A DNA stretch of 64,000 nt from CAIWHR01 sp963781285 (GCA_963781285.1 CAWAFI010000003.1:248001-312000), one strand, 5' to 3'; counted from the stretch's first letter, positions 1 through 9,566 are shown. Notes: generated by a model from the sequence alone, not told the origin. Program-made: numbers and translations.

Positions 1-233
1 GATCGGCGGCGGTGATCACGTTTCGTCCCTGAGCTTAAAGGTCGGCGCCTCTTTGCCGCGGGGCAGCTCCCGCAGGACAGGCGCTCGCCGTCCGGCCCGA
101 CGGCATCGGGACCGCCGCACGATCCCCGCAGGCAGCGCCCCGAAAGCATGACGCCGATCGCCATCGCCGCGATCGCGATCCCGAACGCGATAAGCGTCAG
201 CACGAACACCGGCCACAGCAGCCCGACGTTCAC
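1..233 (-). CDS. nqrM: Na+-NQR maturation protein NqrM (DUF539), 3' end outside window
   Basis: Small membrane-anchored factor that delivers iron for the Cys4-Fe site formed by NqrD and NqrE. Reading from a GTG at 233 (GGAGA five bases upstream) gives one hydrophobic N-terminal helix of about 28 residues, then a Cys motif, GRCLRGSCGG, and a second pair, CGSC, followed by a basic tail. This is the DUF539 layout of a TM helix plus four cysteines. The frame is still open at base 1, so the true C-terminus is not visible; about 77 residues are seen, already near the family's usual length. It lies 8 bases after apbE, the usual end of an nqr operon. I assigned it from the cysteine pattern and context. 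Confidence 0.72.
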   Translation of the reverse strand, partial: MNVGLLWPVFVLTLIAFGIAIAAMAIGVMLSGRCLRGSCGGPDAVGPDGERLSCGSCPAAKRRRPLSSGTKRDHRRR

Positions 234-241
234 GTCGTCTC

Positions 242-1315
242 CTACGCGCGCGGCGCCGGCATGCCACCCAGCGCCGCGAAGGCCGGCGTCGCGCGATCGA
301 TGAAGGACCCGTCTGGCGCGCGGACGATGAAGTACGCGGCGATGCGCTGCGCCACTGCGAGCGCGTAGCCTTTGTCCGGACCGAGGACGATCAACGCCGT
401 GGCCAACGCATCGGCGTAGCCGCAATCGGGCGCGACGACGCTCACCGACGCCAGCGCATGGCGGATCGGCCGTCCGTCGACGGGATCGATCTCGTGGCAA
501 TAGCGCCGTCCGTCGCGCTCGAAGAATATCCGGTAGTCGCCCGAAGTCGCCATTGAGAGACCGCTGAGCGGCACGATGAAATGCGGCTGCTGCGGCACAG
601 CATCGGGCCGCTCGATCGCGATCTGCCAGGGCAGGCCGTGCGCATTGTGACCGTGCGTACGGATTTCGCCGCCTGCTTCGACCATGTAGTTGGTGATATC
701 GAGTGCATCGAGCGCAACCGCGGCCCGATCGACGGCATAGCCCTTGGCGATTCCCGACAGGTCCGCCGCGAGGTCAGGCTGTGCTTTGACGGCCGCGCCG
801 GCGCCAGGGTCGATGGTGAGTTTATGCCAGCCGACCCGCGCTTCGAGCGCGTCGAGTTCGGCGCCGGTAACGACGCGATGGACCTTGGTCGGACCGAAGC
901 CCCACGCATCGACCGCCGGAGCGACCGTGATGTCGAACGCGCCGCCGGTCGCAGCGCTAACGTCGCGCGCCAGCGCCAACACGGCAACCGTGTCGGCGGA
1001 CAGCAGGAACGGGGTCGCATCCGCGTGGCGATTGAAACGTGACAGCTCGGAGCCGGGGTCGTAGGTCGACATCTTCGCAACGACGGAATCGAACACCGAC
1101 TGAACGGCATCGCGCGCCGCAACTTGACCGATGGCGGTGCTCGGCCCGCCCGCGATCTTCACCGTGTACGACGTACCCATCGTCGGCCCACGGAATTCCT
1201 GCTGCGGCAACGAAGCGCGGGTAATGCCTGCACGCTCGCCGCATCCGGCGCCGAGCGCTGCGGCACCGAGCGCCTGCAACAACGCGCGGCGTCTGGGGGA
1301 AGGCAGCGTATCCAT
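242..1315 (-). CDS. apbE: FAD:protein FMN transferase (ApbE/Ftp) lipoprotein
   Basis: Periplasmic flavin transferase that splits FAD and attaches FMN covalently to Thr in SGAT-type motifs; the clients here are NqrB and NqrC. About 357 aa from the ATG at 1315, one base after the nqrF stop. The N-terminus has PRRRALL followed by a hydrophobic run ending LGAGC, so it looks like a lipoprotein exported by a twin-arginine signal. The ApbE landmarks MGTSYTVK, DLSGIAKGYAVD, AGGEIRTHG, HEIDPVDGRPI and DALATALIVLG appear in order, and the length is normal. An in-frame start at 1363 would overlap nqrF and bury the signal peptide, so I rejected it. Its position inside the nqr operon fits maturation of the adjacent pump. 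Confidence 0.93.
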   Translation of the reverse strand: MDTLPSPRRRALLQALGAAALGAGCGERAGITRASLPQQEFRGPTMGTSYTVKIAGGPSTAIGQVAARDAVQSVFDSVVAKMSTYDPGSELSRFNRHADATPFLLSADTVAVLALARDVSAATGGAFDITVAPAVDAWGFGPTKVHRVVTGAELDALEARVGWHKLTIDPGAGAAVKAQPDLAADLSGIAKGYAVDRAAVALDALDITNYMVEAGGEIRTHGHNAHGLPWQIAIERPDAVPQQPHFIVPLSGLSMATSGDYRIFFERDGRRYCHEIDPVDGRPIRHALASVSVVAPDCGYADALATALIVLGPDKGYALAVAQRIAAYFIVRAPDGSFIDRATPAFAALGGMPAPRA

Positions 1316-1316
1316 A

Positions 1317-2543
1317 TCAGCTCCCGAAATCATCGAACATGATGTTCTCCCGCTCCACGCCAAGATTCAGCAGCATGCGGGTCACCGCATTGGCCATCAC
1401 CTGCGGCCCGCACAGGTAGTACTCGACATCCTCGGGCGCGGGGTGGTTCACGAGGTAGTTGTCGTGCAGCACCTGGTGGATGAACCCCGTGTAGCCCGTC
1501 CAATTGTCTTCTGGCTGCGGCTCCGACAGCGCAAGGTGCCATTCGAAATTCGGGTTCGCGCGGGCGATCGCGTCGAACTCGCCGCCGTAGAACGCTTCGC
1601 GCAGGCTGCGGGCGCCGTACCAGAACGTGACCTTGCGCCGCGTGTGCACGCGCTTGAACAGGTCGAAAAGGTGCGAGCGCATCGGCGCCATCCCGGCGCC
1701 GCCGCCGATGAAGCACATTTCTGCCGCCGTATCGCGCGCGAAGAATTCACCATACGGACCGGAGACCGTGACCTCGTCGCCCGGCTTGAGGCCGAAGATC
1801 CACGACGACATCAGCCCCGGCGGGATGTCATCGCGGTAGCCCGGGGCGAAACAGATGCGGATCGTAAACAGCAGCATGTCCTTCTCGTCCGGATAGCTCG
1901 CCATCGAGTAAGAGCGCTCGACGGGTTCGGGCGCAACCGACTTGAACCGGAACAGGTTCTCCCTCTCCCACGCGTCGCGGAACTGCGCATCGATGTCGAA
2001 CTTGGCGAAATCGACCTCGTGCGCCGGCGCCTCGATCTGGACGTAGCCGCCGGCGCGGAACGGCACCTCCTCGCCTTCGGGCAGCGCCAGCTTGAGCTCC
2101 TTGATGAACGTGGCGACATTGCGGTTGGAAAGCACTTTGCAGCGCCACTTGCGCACGCTGAAGACCTCAGGTGCCACTTCGATGGCCATGTCCTGCCGGA
2201 CCTTGACCTGGCACGCGAGGCGGCAGCCGCGCTTCGCCGCGCCGCGGGTGATGAAGCCGCTCTCGGTCGGCAGCAAGTCGCCGCCTCCTTTCGTCACCAC
2301 CACTTCGCAGACGCCGCACGCGCCTTTGCCGCCGCATGCCGACGGTACGTAGATGCGGTGCGTCGCCAGTGCGCCGAGCAGGGTGCCGCCGGTCGGCACC
2401 GTCAACGCCTTCCCGGGGTTGTCGTTGATCACGATCGCGACGTCGCCGGCAGCGACCAGCTTGCGCTTGGCTGCGAGCAGCACGCCGACGACCGCCAGCA
2501 TCACCACGGTGAAGAGCACAATGCCGATCACGATCTCGTTCAT
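1317..2543 (-). CDS. nqrF: Na+-translocating NADH:quinone reductase subunit F
   Basis: Entry module of Na+-NQR: oxidises NADH with FAD and passes electrons to a [2Fe-2S] cluster. 408 aa, the same length as the Vibrio protein. One N-terminal TM helix (residues about 4-25) anchors it. The ferredoxin domain follows with CGGKGACGVC near residues 70-79 and a later Cys in RLACQV. The FAD-binding domain shows RSYSMASYP, and the NADH domain shows GGGAGMAPMRSH and YYLCGPQVM. The start is 7 bases after the nqrE stop. All cofactor motifs are intact. Confidence 0.96.
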   Translation of the reverse strand: MNEIVIGIVLFTVVMLAVVGVLLAAKRKLVAAGDVAIVINDNPGKALTVPTGGTLLGALATHRIYVPSACGGKGACGVCEVVVTKGGGDLLPTESGFITRGAAKRGCRLACQVKVRQDMAIEVAPEVFSVRKWRCKVLSNRNVATFIKELKLALPEGEEVPFRAGGYVQIEAPAHEVDFAKFDIDAQFRDAWERENLFRFKSVAPEPVERSYSMASYPDEKDMLLFTIRICFAPGYRDDIPPGLMSSWIFGLKPGDEVTVSGPYGEFFARDTAAEMCFIGGGAGMAPMRSHLFDLFKRVHTRRKVTFWYGARSLREAFYGGEFDAIARANPNFEWHLALSEPQPEDNWTGYTGFIHQVLHDNYLVNHPAPEDVEYYLCGPQVMANAVTRMLLNLGVERENIMFDDFGS

Positions 2544-2550
2544 CGCACGG

Positions 2551-3165
2551 TCACAACTGTATGCCCGAAAACATCATGAATGCGATCGACATCAGCCCGG
2601 CGGTGATGAAGGTGATGCCGAGACCTTTGAGACCGTCCGGCACGTTCGAGTAGCGCATCTTCTCGCGCACCGCGGCCATGGCGACGATCGCGATCGCCCA
2701 GCCCAGCCCCGAGCCGATGCCGTAGACGACACTTTCGGCGAACGTGTAGTCGCGCTCCTGCATGAACAGCGATCCGGCGAGGATCACGCAATTGACCGCG
2801 ATCAGCGGCAGGAACACGCCCAGCGTCGCGTAGAGTGCCGGCGCAAAACGGTCGACCGCCATCTCGACCACCTGCGTTGCCGCAGCGATCGTGCTGATGA
2901 ACAGCATGAACGCGAGGAACGTGAGGTCGACGCGGGCGAGAGCAGGCGAGAGCCAGCCGAGCGCACCTTCGGTGAGCAGTCCGTGCAGGATCACGTTGTT
3001 GAGCGGGACCGTCAGCACCTGCACGAACACGACGGCAACGCCAAGGCCCAGCGCCGTCTCCACCTTCTTCGAGCAGGCGAGGAACGAGCACATGCCGAGA
3101 AAGAACGCGAGCGCCATGTTCTCGAGGAAGATCGAGCGCAGCGCGAGGTTGAGATAGTGCTCCAT
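2551..3165 (-). CDS. nqrE: Na+-translocating NADH:quinone reductase subunit E
   Basis: Integral membrane subunit of Na+-NQR, 204 aa with about six TM helices and inverted topology relative to NqrD. It shares an Fe centre with NqrD held by cysteines in the half-helices; the N-terminal LGMCSFLACSKKVETA and the later VNCVILAG carry them. It starts 15 bases after the nqrD stop and ends 7 bases before nqrF. Length and motifs are typical of the family. Confidence 0.95.
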   Translation of the reverse strand: MEHYLNLALRSIFLENMALAFFLGMCSFLACSKKVETALGLGVAVVFVQVLTVPLNNVILHGLLTEGALGWLSPALARVDLTFLAFMLFISTIAAATQVVEMAVDRFAPALYATLGVFLPLIAVNCVILAGSLFMQERDYTFAESVVYGIGSGLGWAIAIVAMAAVREKMRYSNVPDGLKGLGITFITAGLMSIAFMMFSGIQL

Positions 3166-3180
3166 GGCGAGCGGCTCCCC

Positions 3181-3825
3181 TCAATCCTTTTCCTGCAGAT
3201 CGGGCTTCAGCGTCCGCAGCAGCCATACCAGAAGTGCGATCAGGAACAGCGCTGAGGGGGCGAGCAGCATCAGGCCGTTGCCTTCGTACCAGCCGCCTTC
3301 GGTGTTGAGCGGCAGGATGACGACGCCGAGAATCTTGCCGGCGCCGAGAAGCTCGCGCGTGATCGCGACGAGCAGCAACACCAGCGCGTAACCAAGGCCG
3401 TTGCCGAGGCCGTCGAGAAGCGAAATCCAGGGCGGGTTCTGCATCGCGAAACCCTCGGCCCGGCCCATCACGATGCAGTTGGTGATGATGAGCCCGACGA
3501 ACACCGACAGCTCCAGCGAAAGCTCGAACAGGAACGCCTTCAGAAACTGGTCGACCATGATGACCAGCGACGAGATGATCGCGAGTTGGACGATGATCCG
3601 GATACTGCCCGGCGTCCAGTTGCGCACCAGGCTCACGGCGAAGTTGGCGAGCATCGTCACGAGGATCACGCCGGCGCCCATCACCAGCGCCTTGTCGACG
3701 CGTGTGGTGACCGCGAGCGCCGAGCAGATGCCGAGCACCTGTACGCCAATCGGGTTGTTGGCGATGATCGGCGCGACGAGTGTGGTCTGCTGCCGGTGGC
3801 CGAGAATCGGCTCGACGAGGTTCAT
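3181..3825 (-). CDS. nqrD: Na+-translocating NADH:quinone reductase subunit D
   Basis: Integral membrane subunit of Na+-NQR, paired with NqrE around the intramembrane iron site. 214 aa, about six TM helices, with family motifs NNPIGVQVLGICSALAVT and ITNCIVMGRAEGFA, each carrying one of the conserved cysteines. Its ATG overlaps the nqrC stop by 4 nt, indicating translational coupling. It belongs to the same Rnf/Nqr family as NqrE; order within the operon and motif details place it as NqrD. Confidence 0.95.
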   Translation of the reverse strand: MNLVEPILGHRQQTTLVAPIIANNPIGVQVLGICSALAVTTRVDKALVMGAGVILVTMLANFAVSLVRNWTPGSIRIIVQLAIISSLVIMVDQFLKAFLFELSLELSVFVGLIITNCIVMGRAEGFAMQNPPWISLLDGLGNGLGYALVLLLVAITRELLGAGKILGVVILPLNTEGGWYEGNGLMLLAPSALFLIALLVWLLRTLKPDLQEKD

Positions 3826-4643
3826 GGCCTCTCTCCTTCACGGAACTTGCGCAGGAATGCACCATACCCGTCGCGCCCCAGCCAGAACGCCATCATCCGG
3901 GTGATGCCGTTACTCGTGATCGTCGCTCCCGACAGCCCGTCGACGCGATGCGGATCCTGCGCGGGTGGCCCGGCCTGCCCCTTGATGACGACGATCCGGG
4001 GCTCCCAGTTCTCGTCGTACACCTTGCGGCCGCGCCATAGTGCCTGCCACTTCGGGTTTCCGGCCTCGCCTCCGAGGCCTGGCGTCTCCTTCTGGTCGTA
4101 GTAGGTGAGGCCGCGAATCGTCGTCGTATCGCGATCGATCGCCAGAAAACCATACATGGTGCCCCACATGCCAACGCCCTCGACGGGGATCACCAGCTGC
4201 TCGATGCGATTCTGCTTCGCGGCATCGATGACGAGGTAGACGGTGCCGTAGTTCGGCACCCGCGACACCTGCGCGGCGTTGGGCGGCGCGGCATGCGAAA
4301 GTGCCGGGTCGTTCCTCACCTTGCGCTGGTCATAGGACTTCGCGTCGAGTCGGTCCTCGGGCAGCAGCTCTCCGGTCGCGAGCTCGACGAGCCGGACGCG
4401 GATGTGGCGCTCGAACACCGCGAACAGCTGCGGATCGGTGAAGTCCTCGCCCGGCTGGAGCAGGCCGGCGGCGAGGAGCACGTTCTTCTGCCGATAGACG
4501 AGCTGGTTGGATTCCTGCCGCGCGCGGAGACCGACCGCGGACGCGGCGACCAGCAGCGCGCATACGACGCAGACCGCCGCAGCGAACCCGATCGTATAAC
4601 GCGTGGAGCCGGTATCAGGCACGCTTCGCCCTCCGCCTGACAT
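3822..4643 (-). CDS. nqrC: Na+-translocating NADH:quinone reductase subunit C
   Basis: Periplasm-facing flavin subunit of Na+-NQR, anchored by one N-terminal TM helix and carrying FMN bound through a phosphoester to a Thr. The acceptor is visible as DGLSGATITSNG near the C-terminus, the substrate motif of ApbE. About 273 aa from the ATG at 4643; a GTG at 4622 would cut the overlap with nqrB from 29 to 8 nt and is a reasonable alternative start. The conserved GMWGTMYGFLAID and QKETPGLGGE segments are present. The 3' end overlaps nqrD by 4 nt. Confidence 0.93.
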   Translation of the reverse strand: MSGGGRSVPDTGSTRYTIGFAAAVCVVCALLVAASAVGLRARQESNQLVYRQKNVLLAAGLLQPGEDFTDPQLFAVFERHIRVRLVELATGELLPEDRLDAKSYDQRKVRNDPALSHAAPPNAAQVSRVPNYGTVYLVIDAAKQNRIEQLVIPVEGVGMWGTMYGFLAIDRDTTTIRGLTYYDQKETPGLGGEAGNPKWQALWRGRKVYDENWEPRIVVIKGQAGPPAQDPHRVDGLSGATITSNGITRMMAFWLGRDGYGAFLRKFREGERP

Positions 4644-5842
4644 TCGCCCGCACGATCGGGTAGTCGATCAACGGCGCGACGACGTTCATGAACAGGATCA
4701 CCAGCATCATCGCCTCCGGGTACGCGGGATTGACGACGCGGATCAGCACGACGAAGGTTCCGATGAGGATGCCGTAGATCCACTTGCCGGTCTCGGTGAA
4801 CGGCGAGGTCACCGGGTCCGTCGCCATGAACACGGTGCCGAAGGCCCAACCGCCGGCCACCATGTGCCACCAGAACGGGATCGTGTACCAGAAGTTCGTC
4901 TTCGAGCCGACGGCGTTGAACAGGAGGGACATGGCGATGGTGCCGAGCGCGACGCCTGCCATCGTGCGCCAGGAGCCGATGCCGGTGACGATCAGCAGCA
5001 CGGCGCCGATCAGACACGCGAGTGCGGAGGTCTCGCCCATCGACCCCGGTTCCAGCCCGACGAACGCATCCCACCATGAAACGTGCGACAGGCGGTCGAA
5101 CGGGACGGTCGCCTGCCGAATTTGCGCGAGCAGCGTGGCGCCGGAAAATCCATCGACGGTGACTTCCTGCGGCACTGCGGTCCACACCCGGTCGCCGGAG
5201 ATCTCGGCCGGGTAGGCAAAGAACAGGAACGCGCGCGCGGCGAGCGCCGGGTTGATGAAATTCATGCCGGTACCGCCGAACACTTCCTTCGCGAGCACGA
5301 CGCCGAAGCTGATGCCCAGTGCCGCCTGCCACAACGGCGTCGTCGGAGGAAGAATCAGCGGAAACAGGATGCCGGTGACGAAGAAGCCCTCGTTCACCTC
5401 GACCTTGCGCACGATCGCGAACAGAACCTCCCACGCGAGGCCGACCACCATCGTCACGAGGTAGAGCGGGAGGAAATAGAGCGCGCCGTGAGTCGTGCAC
5501 GCGACGATGCTCGCCGGCGAATAGCCGACGCCCAATGCGCGGATCACGTCGTGTCTCCAGCCGGCGAGGCCTGCCGCCTTCGCGGGATCGAGCGCCAGAT
5601 TGGCCTGGAGCCCGGTGTTGTACATCGCCATGAGCACGCACGGCAGCGCGGCGATGACGACGAGCATCATCATCCGCTTCAAGTCGAGCGCGTCGCGTAC
5701 ATGGGCGCGCCGATGTCGTAACGCTCGCCGGCGTGTAGAAGAACGTGTCGGCGGCCTCCCACAGCGGCTGGAAGCGCTCGAGCCTCCCACCCTTCTCGAA
5801 ATGACGGCCGATCGCGTCGAGCCGCTCGCGCAAGCGACTCAT
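4615..5842 (-). pseudogene. nqrB: Na+-NQR subunit B, split by one extra base near 5705-5720
   Basis: Main membrane subunit of Na+-NQR, which binds riboflavin and a covalent FMN and forms the Na+ path. The ATG at 5842 overlaps the nqrA stop (ATGA) and opens with MSRLRERLDAIGRHFEKGG and TFFYTPASVT. The frame then changes, and the rest (HVRDALDLKRMMM to the end) runs in another frame through many TM helices to VRRRAKRA. The flavin site GFSGATLLAQ is intact. The total of 1228 nt is one more than a multiple of three, so a single inserted base explains the break; corrected length is about 408 aa, normal for the family. Because neighbouring nqr genes are intact, I suspect a sequence error, but a real mutation cannot be excluded. 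Confidence 0.9.
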
Positions 5843-7214
5843 GTCGTGGCCTCCTCCGCTTCGATGCGGGTGAGGACGCGGCGCAGCAGCGGCCCGTATT
5901 CGTGCTTGCCAGGACACACGAACGTGCAGAGCGCCAGGTCTTCCTCGTCGAGTTCGAGGCACCCCATCTCCTCGGCCCACTCGTCGTTGCCGGCGATGAG
6001 TGCGCGCAGCAGGAACGTCGGCAGCAGGTCCATCGGCAACACGCGTTCGTAGGTCCCGATCGGTACCATCGCGCGCGGGCCGCCGTTGGTCGTCGTGGTC
6101 AGCGGCAGCTTGCGGTGCCCGTTCCATGCGCCGAGGACGACCCCCAGCAGCGAGAATTTCTGCTTGCCCGGCGCGATCCAGCCGAAGAGCTCGCGTTGCC
6201 GCCCCTCCGGCAGTACCGCGACCTGCTGGTGGTAGCGGCCGAGGTAACCGTGTACCTCGCCGGCGGCGGCGCGGCCGCCCAACACGGAGCCGGAAATCAC
6301 GCGCTGCTCGTTGGCGCAGAGTTCGCCGCGCGTGAGATCATCGAGAGAAGCCCCCAGCCGCGTTGCGAGCAGGCGGGGGCGTGTGACACCAGGACCGGCG
6401 AGCGAAACGACGCGCTCGACGTCGAGCCGAGCCCGTGCGTGACTAGACGGCCGATCGCGCACACGTCCTGGCACCCGATGTGCCAGACGGTCTTGCCGAG
6501 GCGCACCGGATCGAGCGCATGAATATGGAGCCCCGGCGTACCTGCGGGATGGGGCCCGGCGAATTCCTCGATTGCGACGTTGGCAAGTCCGGGCGCGGTT
6601 ATCGGTGAGCCCGCGGCCTTGCACACGAACGTCGTACAGGTGAAGAGCGCGGCGATTGCACGGATGCCGTCGTGGAAATCCGCGGTGCGCTCTGCGAGCA
6701 CGACCTCGACTGCCGGCGCGTGCGGATGCGTGTCCATTGCGGTGACGAAGATCGCATGCGGAACCGTCGAAGGTGACGGCACGCGCGAGAACGGTCGTGT
6801 GCGGAACGCAGTCCACAGCCCCGATTCGACGAGCAGGGCCAAGACAGCGCTGGCGTCCTGCGCTCCGGACGGACGTCCGGTCCAGCTCGCAAACGGGACC
6901 TGCCGGTCCGGGCCGTCGTCCGGATCGACGTCGATGACGATCGACTGGAACGCGCGCATCTCGCCGCGGTGGATCGCCGCGACGGTGCCGGCAGCCGGCG
7001 ACGTGTAGCGAACGCCGGGCGTCTTCTTGTCCTCGAACAGCAACGTCCCGCGCTGTACGCGGTCGCCGACCTGCACGCGCAGCGTCGGCCTCAGGCCGAC
7101 ATAGTCGGCGCCGACGAGCGCAACGCGGGTTGCGCGTGGCGCGGCCTCGACTGACTGTACGGGTTCCCCGGCCAGCGGGATGTCGAGGCCTCGCGTGATC
7201 GCATGGACAGCCAT
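5839..7214 (-). pseudogene. nqrA: Na+-NQR subunit A, split by one missing base near 6425-6440
   Basis: Cytoplasmic subunit of Na+-NQR associated with quinone binding. The ATG at 7214 has GGAGGA about ten bases upstream and opens with AITRGLDIPLAGEPVQ, the usual NqrA start. The reading frame holds to IGCQDVCAIGRLVTHG, then shifts; the remainder (LDVERVVSLAGPGV through PLLRRVLTRIEAEE) lies in a second frame. The span of 1376 nt is one short of a multiple of three, so one deleted base accounts for it; corrected length is about 458 aa, close to the family's 445-450. Both halves match the family well, which argues for recent change or sequence error. It is the first gene of the operon. Confidence 0.9.
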
Positions 7215-7672
7215 TTCGGACGGTCCTCCGGCCCATCGGGCATACCGGATTCCGCCCCGCGCGATGGCGCGGGGGATGGTGCCGCGCCAACGGCGCTTCA
7301 ATCGCCCGCAGCTTAGCTGCGATCCGCACAATGATCGTTGATCCAGACCAAATCGGCGCCGGGAGCGGCCGCCCGACCGCGAACGTAATCCGGGAACTGG
7401 CGGAGGCGGGTTTCGCCCGCGGCGCCTCCTGCGGCGGCCGGCCACGGCTGGGATCGCGTGCAGAGGCTGGGCGATCCGATCCGGTCCGGCCGTTGCGCGG
7501 AAGCCTTTCTTTGGGTGTTTGCCAGGCGATGGCGCAGTACACTAGGCAAATCGTCGCCGTCGACACGCGCAACGCGTTCTGCCGGTGACGCCGTTGGGGA
7601 ACCGAACCCCGGGGGCGGCTCGAGCGGCTCGGATCCGCGCCCGGACCGGGTGGACCGAAAGGGAGGTAGGCG
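7215..7672. other. nqrA / CNB-gene divergent intergenic region
   Basis: This 458-bp gap separates nqrA (minus) from the cyclic-nucleotide-binding gene (plus). It must hold the nqr promoter on the minus strand and one for the plus-strand gene. A weak FNR-like box lies at 7338-7351. No convincing small ORF with a ribosome-binding site was found. Confidence 0.5.
7310..7351 (-). promoter_or_regulatory. weak candidate FNR/Anr box and -10 for nqr
   Basis: TTGATCCAGACCAA at 7338-7351 differs from the FNR consensus (TTGAT-N4-ATCAA) at one position. On the minus strand, TAAGCT at 7315-7310 begins 29.5 bp from the box centre, the spacing seen at better sites in this window. The hexamer matches the -10 consensus at only three positions, so this is tentative. 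Confidence 0.3.
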
Positions 7673-8152
7673 ATGACGAAGGAAACACTTCTTGCGGTGC
7701 TTCGCAAGCATCCATTTGTCGAGGAATTCCAGCCGCAGCACATCGAGAAGCTCACGACGCTGGCGAAGGAAGTATCGTTCGAGCGCGATCAGATCGTCTT
7801 CCGCGAGGGTGACGAGTGCTCGGAGTTCTACCTGATCGTGGCCGGACGCGTGGCGCTCGAGATCGAAGCGCCGGGACACACGTTGCGCGTGCACACGCTC
7901 GCCGCGGGCGACGAGCTCGGCTGGTCGGCGATACTGATGGGGAGGGGAAAGCACTTCCAGGCACGGGCGCTCGAACACGTCGATGCGCTGGCGCTCGACG
8001 GTCCGGCGCTGCTTGCCGCGTGCCGGGAGGACAAGGCGTTCGGCTTTGCCCTGATGTACCGGATGCTGGGCGTCACGTCCGAGCGGCTGCAGGCGACGAG
8101 GCTGCAGCTGCTGGACATGTATTCGCCGGTCGCGAAGCGGGCAGGGGCGTGA
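7673..8152 (+). CDS. stand-alone cyclic-nucleotide-binding domain protein (no HTH)
   Basis: 159 aa, essentially one CRP/FNR-type beta-roll domain: FREGDECSEFYLIVAGRVALE is the conserved strand-turn segment and AAGDELGWSAILMG occupies the phosphate-binding cassette position. The cassette lacks the usual RxAT residues, so cAMP binding is doubtful. After the C-helix the protein ends with no helix-turn-helix, so it is not a DNA-binding CRP/FNR regulator. GGGAGG lies just upstream of the ATG. It diverges from nqr and converges on nuoN with a 28-nt gap. Function unknown; a sensory or partner-binding role is only a guess. Confidence 0.85.
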   Translation: MTKETLLAVLRKHPFVEEFQPQHIEKLTTLAKEVSFERDQIVFREGDECSEFYLIVAGRVALEIEAPGHTLRVHTLAAGDELGWSAILMGRGKHFQARALEHVDALALDGPALLAACREDKAFGFALMYRMLGVTSERLQATRLQLLDMYSPVAKRAGA

Positions 8153-8180
8153 GGTTCACACGCGCCTGCCGCGAGCCCGG

Positions 8181-9566
8181 TTACATCAAGCCGATGAACC
8201 AGCCCGGGAGCACGGAGAGCAGGATCGCCGCGACCAGGCAGACGAGCCCGGCGGAGAGCGCGAGCCGCCGGGGCGCGCGCTGGGGCGCGGCCGGTTCCGC
8301 GGCGCTCATGAACATGTTCTGGATCACGCGCAGGTAGAAGTAGATCCCGAGATAGCTGCCGACCAGGCCGAGTACCGCGTACATCGTGTGCCCGGCGGCC
8401 ATCACGTTCGTGAAGATGAGGAACTTGGCGACGAAACCCGGGAATGGCGGGATGCCGGCCAGCGACAGCATCGCGATGCCGATCATCACCGCGGCAAACG
8501 GCCGCCGCTGATACAGCCCCTTCAGGTTGTCGAGTCGGTCGCGCGCGGCGTCGTCTTCCGCAGGCGGGAGCGACGCGAACGCGAGCAGGTTCATGACGCC
8601 GTAGGCAAGCAGGTAGAACACGATCGCCTGGAAGCGGCCCGGGCCTTCGCCGAGGATCGCGTAGAACAGGTAACCGGCGTGTGCGATCGACGAATAGGCG
8701 ATCATCCGTCGGAAGCTCTGTTGCCGCATTGCCGTCAGGTTGCCCCAGACGATCGAAATCAGCGGCAGGATCGCAAGCAGGTCGACGATTGGCCGCGCGA
8801 CCGGCGTCGTGCCGAACAGGCGCAGGACCGCGAGCAGCGCGCCGGCCTTGACGATCGTAGCCATGTAAGCAGTCACCGGGACGCTCGCCCCCTCGTAGGC
8901 GTCGGGCGCCCATGCGTGGAACGGCACGATCGCGGCCTTGAGGAAGAACGAGAGCAGCACGAGCACGATCGCGACCAGCGCCATCGCATCGGGGGCGGAC
9001 AGCGCCACCGCGAAACCCGCAAGCGAAAGCGAGCCGGAGCCGCCGTACAGGAGCGAGACGCCCATCAGGAACATCGCGCTTGCCGTGCCGCCGAGCACCA
9101 GATACTTCAACGCCGCCTCGGCGGACTCCGGCCGCCGAAAGGCGAGCAACACCAGCACGTAGACCGGGATCGACATCAGCTCGAGTCCGAGGAACAACGT
9201 CAGGAAGCTGTCCGAGGACAGGAGCAGGCAGAAGCCGTAGAGCGACGAAAGGAGCAGCGGATAGAATGGGCCGTCGGCAAAGTCGTCGCGCGATACGAGC
9301 AGAACGGGGACGGCGAGCGCGAGCACGATGGCCTTGGCGAGCAATGCCGACGGATCGACGGAGAACTGTCCGGCGAACGGTGCGGCGTAGTAGCCGCTGG
9401 CGGAAAGCCACGCCGCGACCGCGGCGGAGGCCGCCACGGCGATCAACGACACCGCGAGCCCGCCGCGCGGGCGCGTCCAAGCGGTCTCCATGACGATCAG
9501 CGCGATGATGCCGGCGAGCAGCAGGTGCTCCGGCAGCATCGCGACGTAGAGGTCCTGCCAGTTCAT
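8181..9566 (-). CDS. nuoN: NADH-quinone oxidoreductase subunit N
   Basis: Antiporter-like membrane subunit of respiratory complex I, 461 aa with about 13-14 TM helices. Typical stretches include LFLGLELMSIPVYVL, FHAWAPDAYEGAS with an essential-type Lys nearby (FFLKAAIVPFHAW), and MRQQSFRRMIAYSSIAHAGY. It is the last gene of the nuo operon. The ATG at 9566 overlaps the stop of an upstream mini-ORF by 4 nt, so its translation is probably coupled to that mini-ORF rather than directly to nuoM. Confidence 0.96.
   Translation of the reverse strand: MNWQDLYVAMLPEHLLLAGIIALIVMETAWTRPRGGLAVSLIAVAASAAVAAWLSASGYYAAPFAGQFSVDPSALLAKAIVLALAVPVLLVSRDDFADGPFYPLLLSSLYGFCLLLSSDSFLTLFLGLELMSIPVYVLVLLAFRRPESAEAALKYLVLGGTASAMFLMGVSLLYGGSGSLSLAGFAVALSAPDAMALVAIVLVLLSFFLKAAIVPFHAWAPDAYEGASVPVTAYMATIVKAGALLAVLRLFGTTPVARPIVDLLAILPLISIVWGNLTAMRQQSFRRMIAYSSIAHAGYLFYAILGEGPGRFQAIVFYLLAYGVMNLLAFASLPPAEDDAARDRLDNLKGLYQRRPFAAVMIGIAMLSLAGIPPFPGFVAKFLIFTNVMAAGHTMYAVLGLVGSYLGIYFYLRVIQNMFMSAAEPAAPQRAPRRLALSAGLVCLVAAILLSVLPGWFIGLM

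Noticed and set aside
1131..2579. Long plus-strand ORF opposite apbE/nqrF (and similar ones opposite nuoL, nuoM, mdtB and others)
   Set aside because: Arg/Asp/His-rich antisense shadows of highly biased GC-rich codons, with no family match and with real genes on the other strand.
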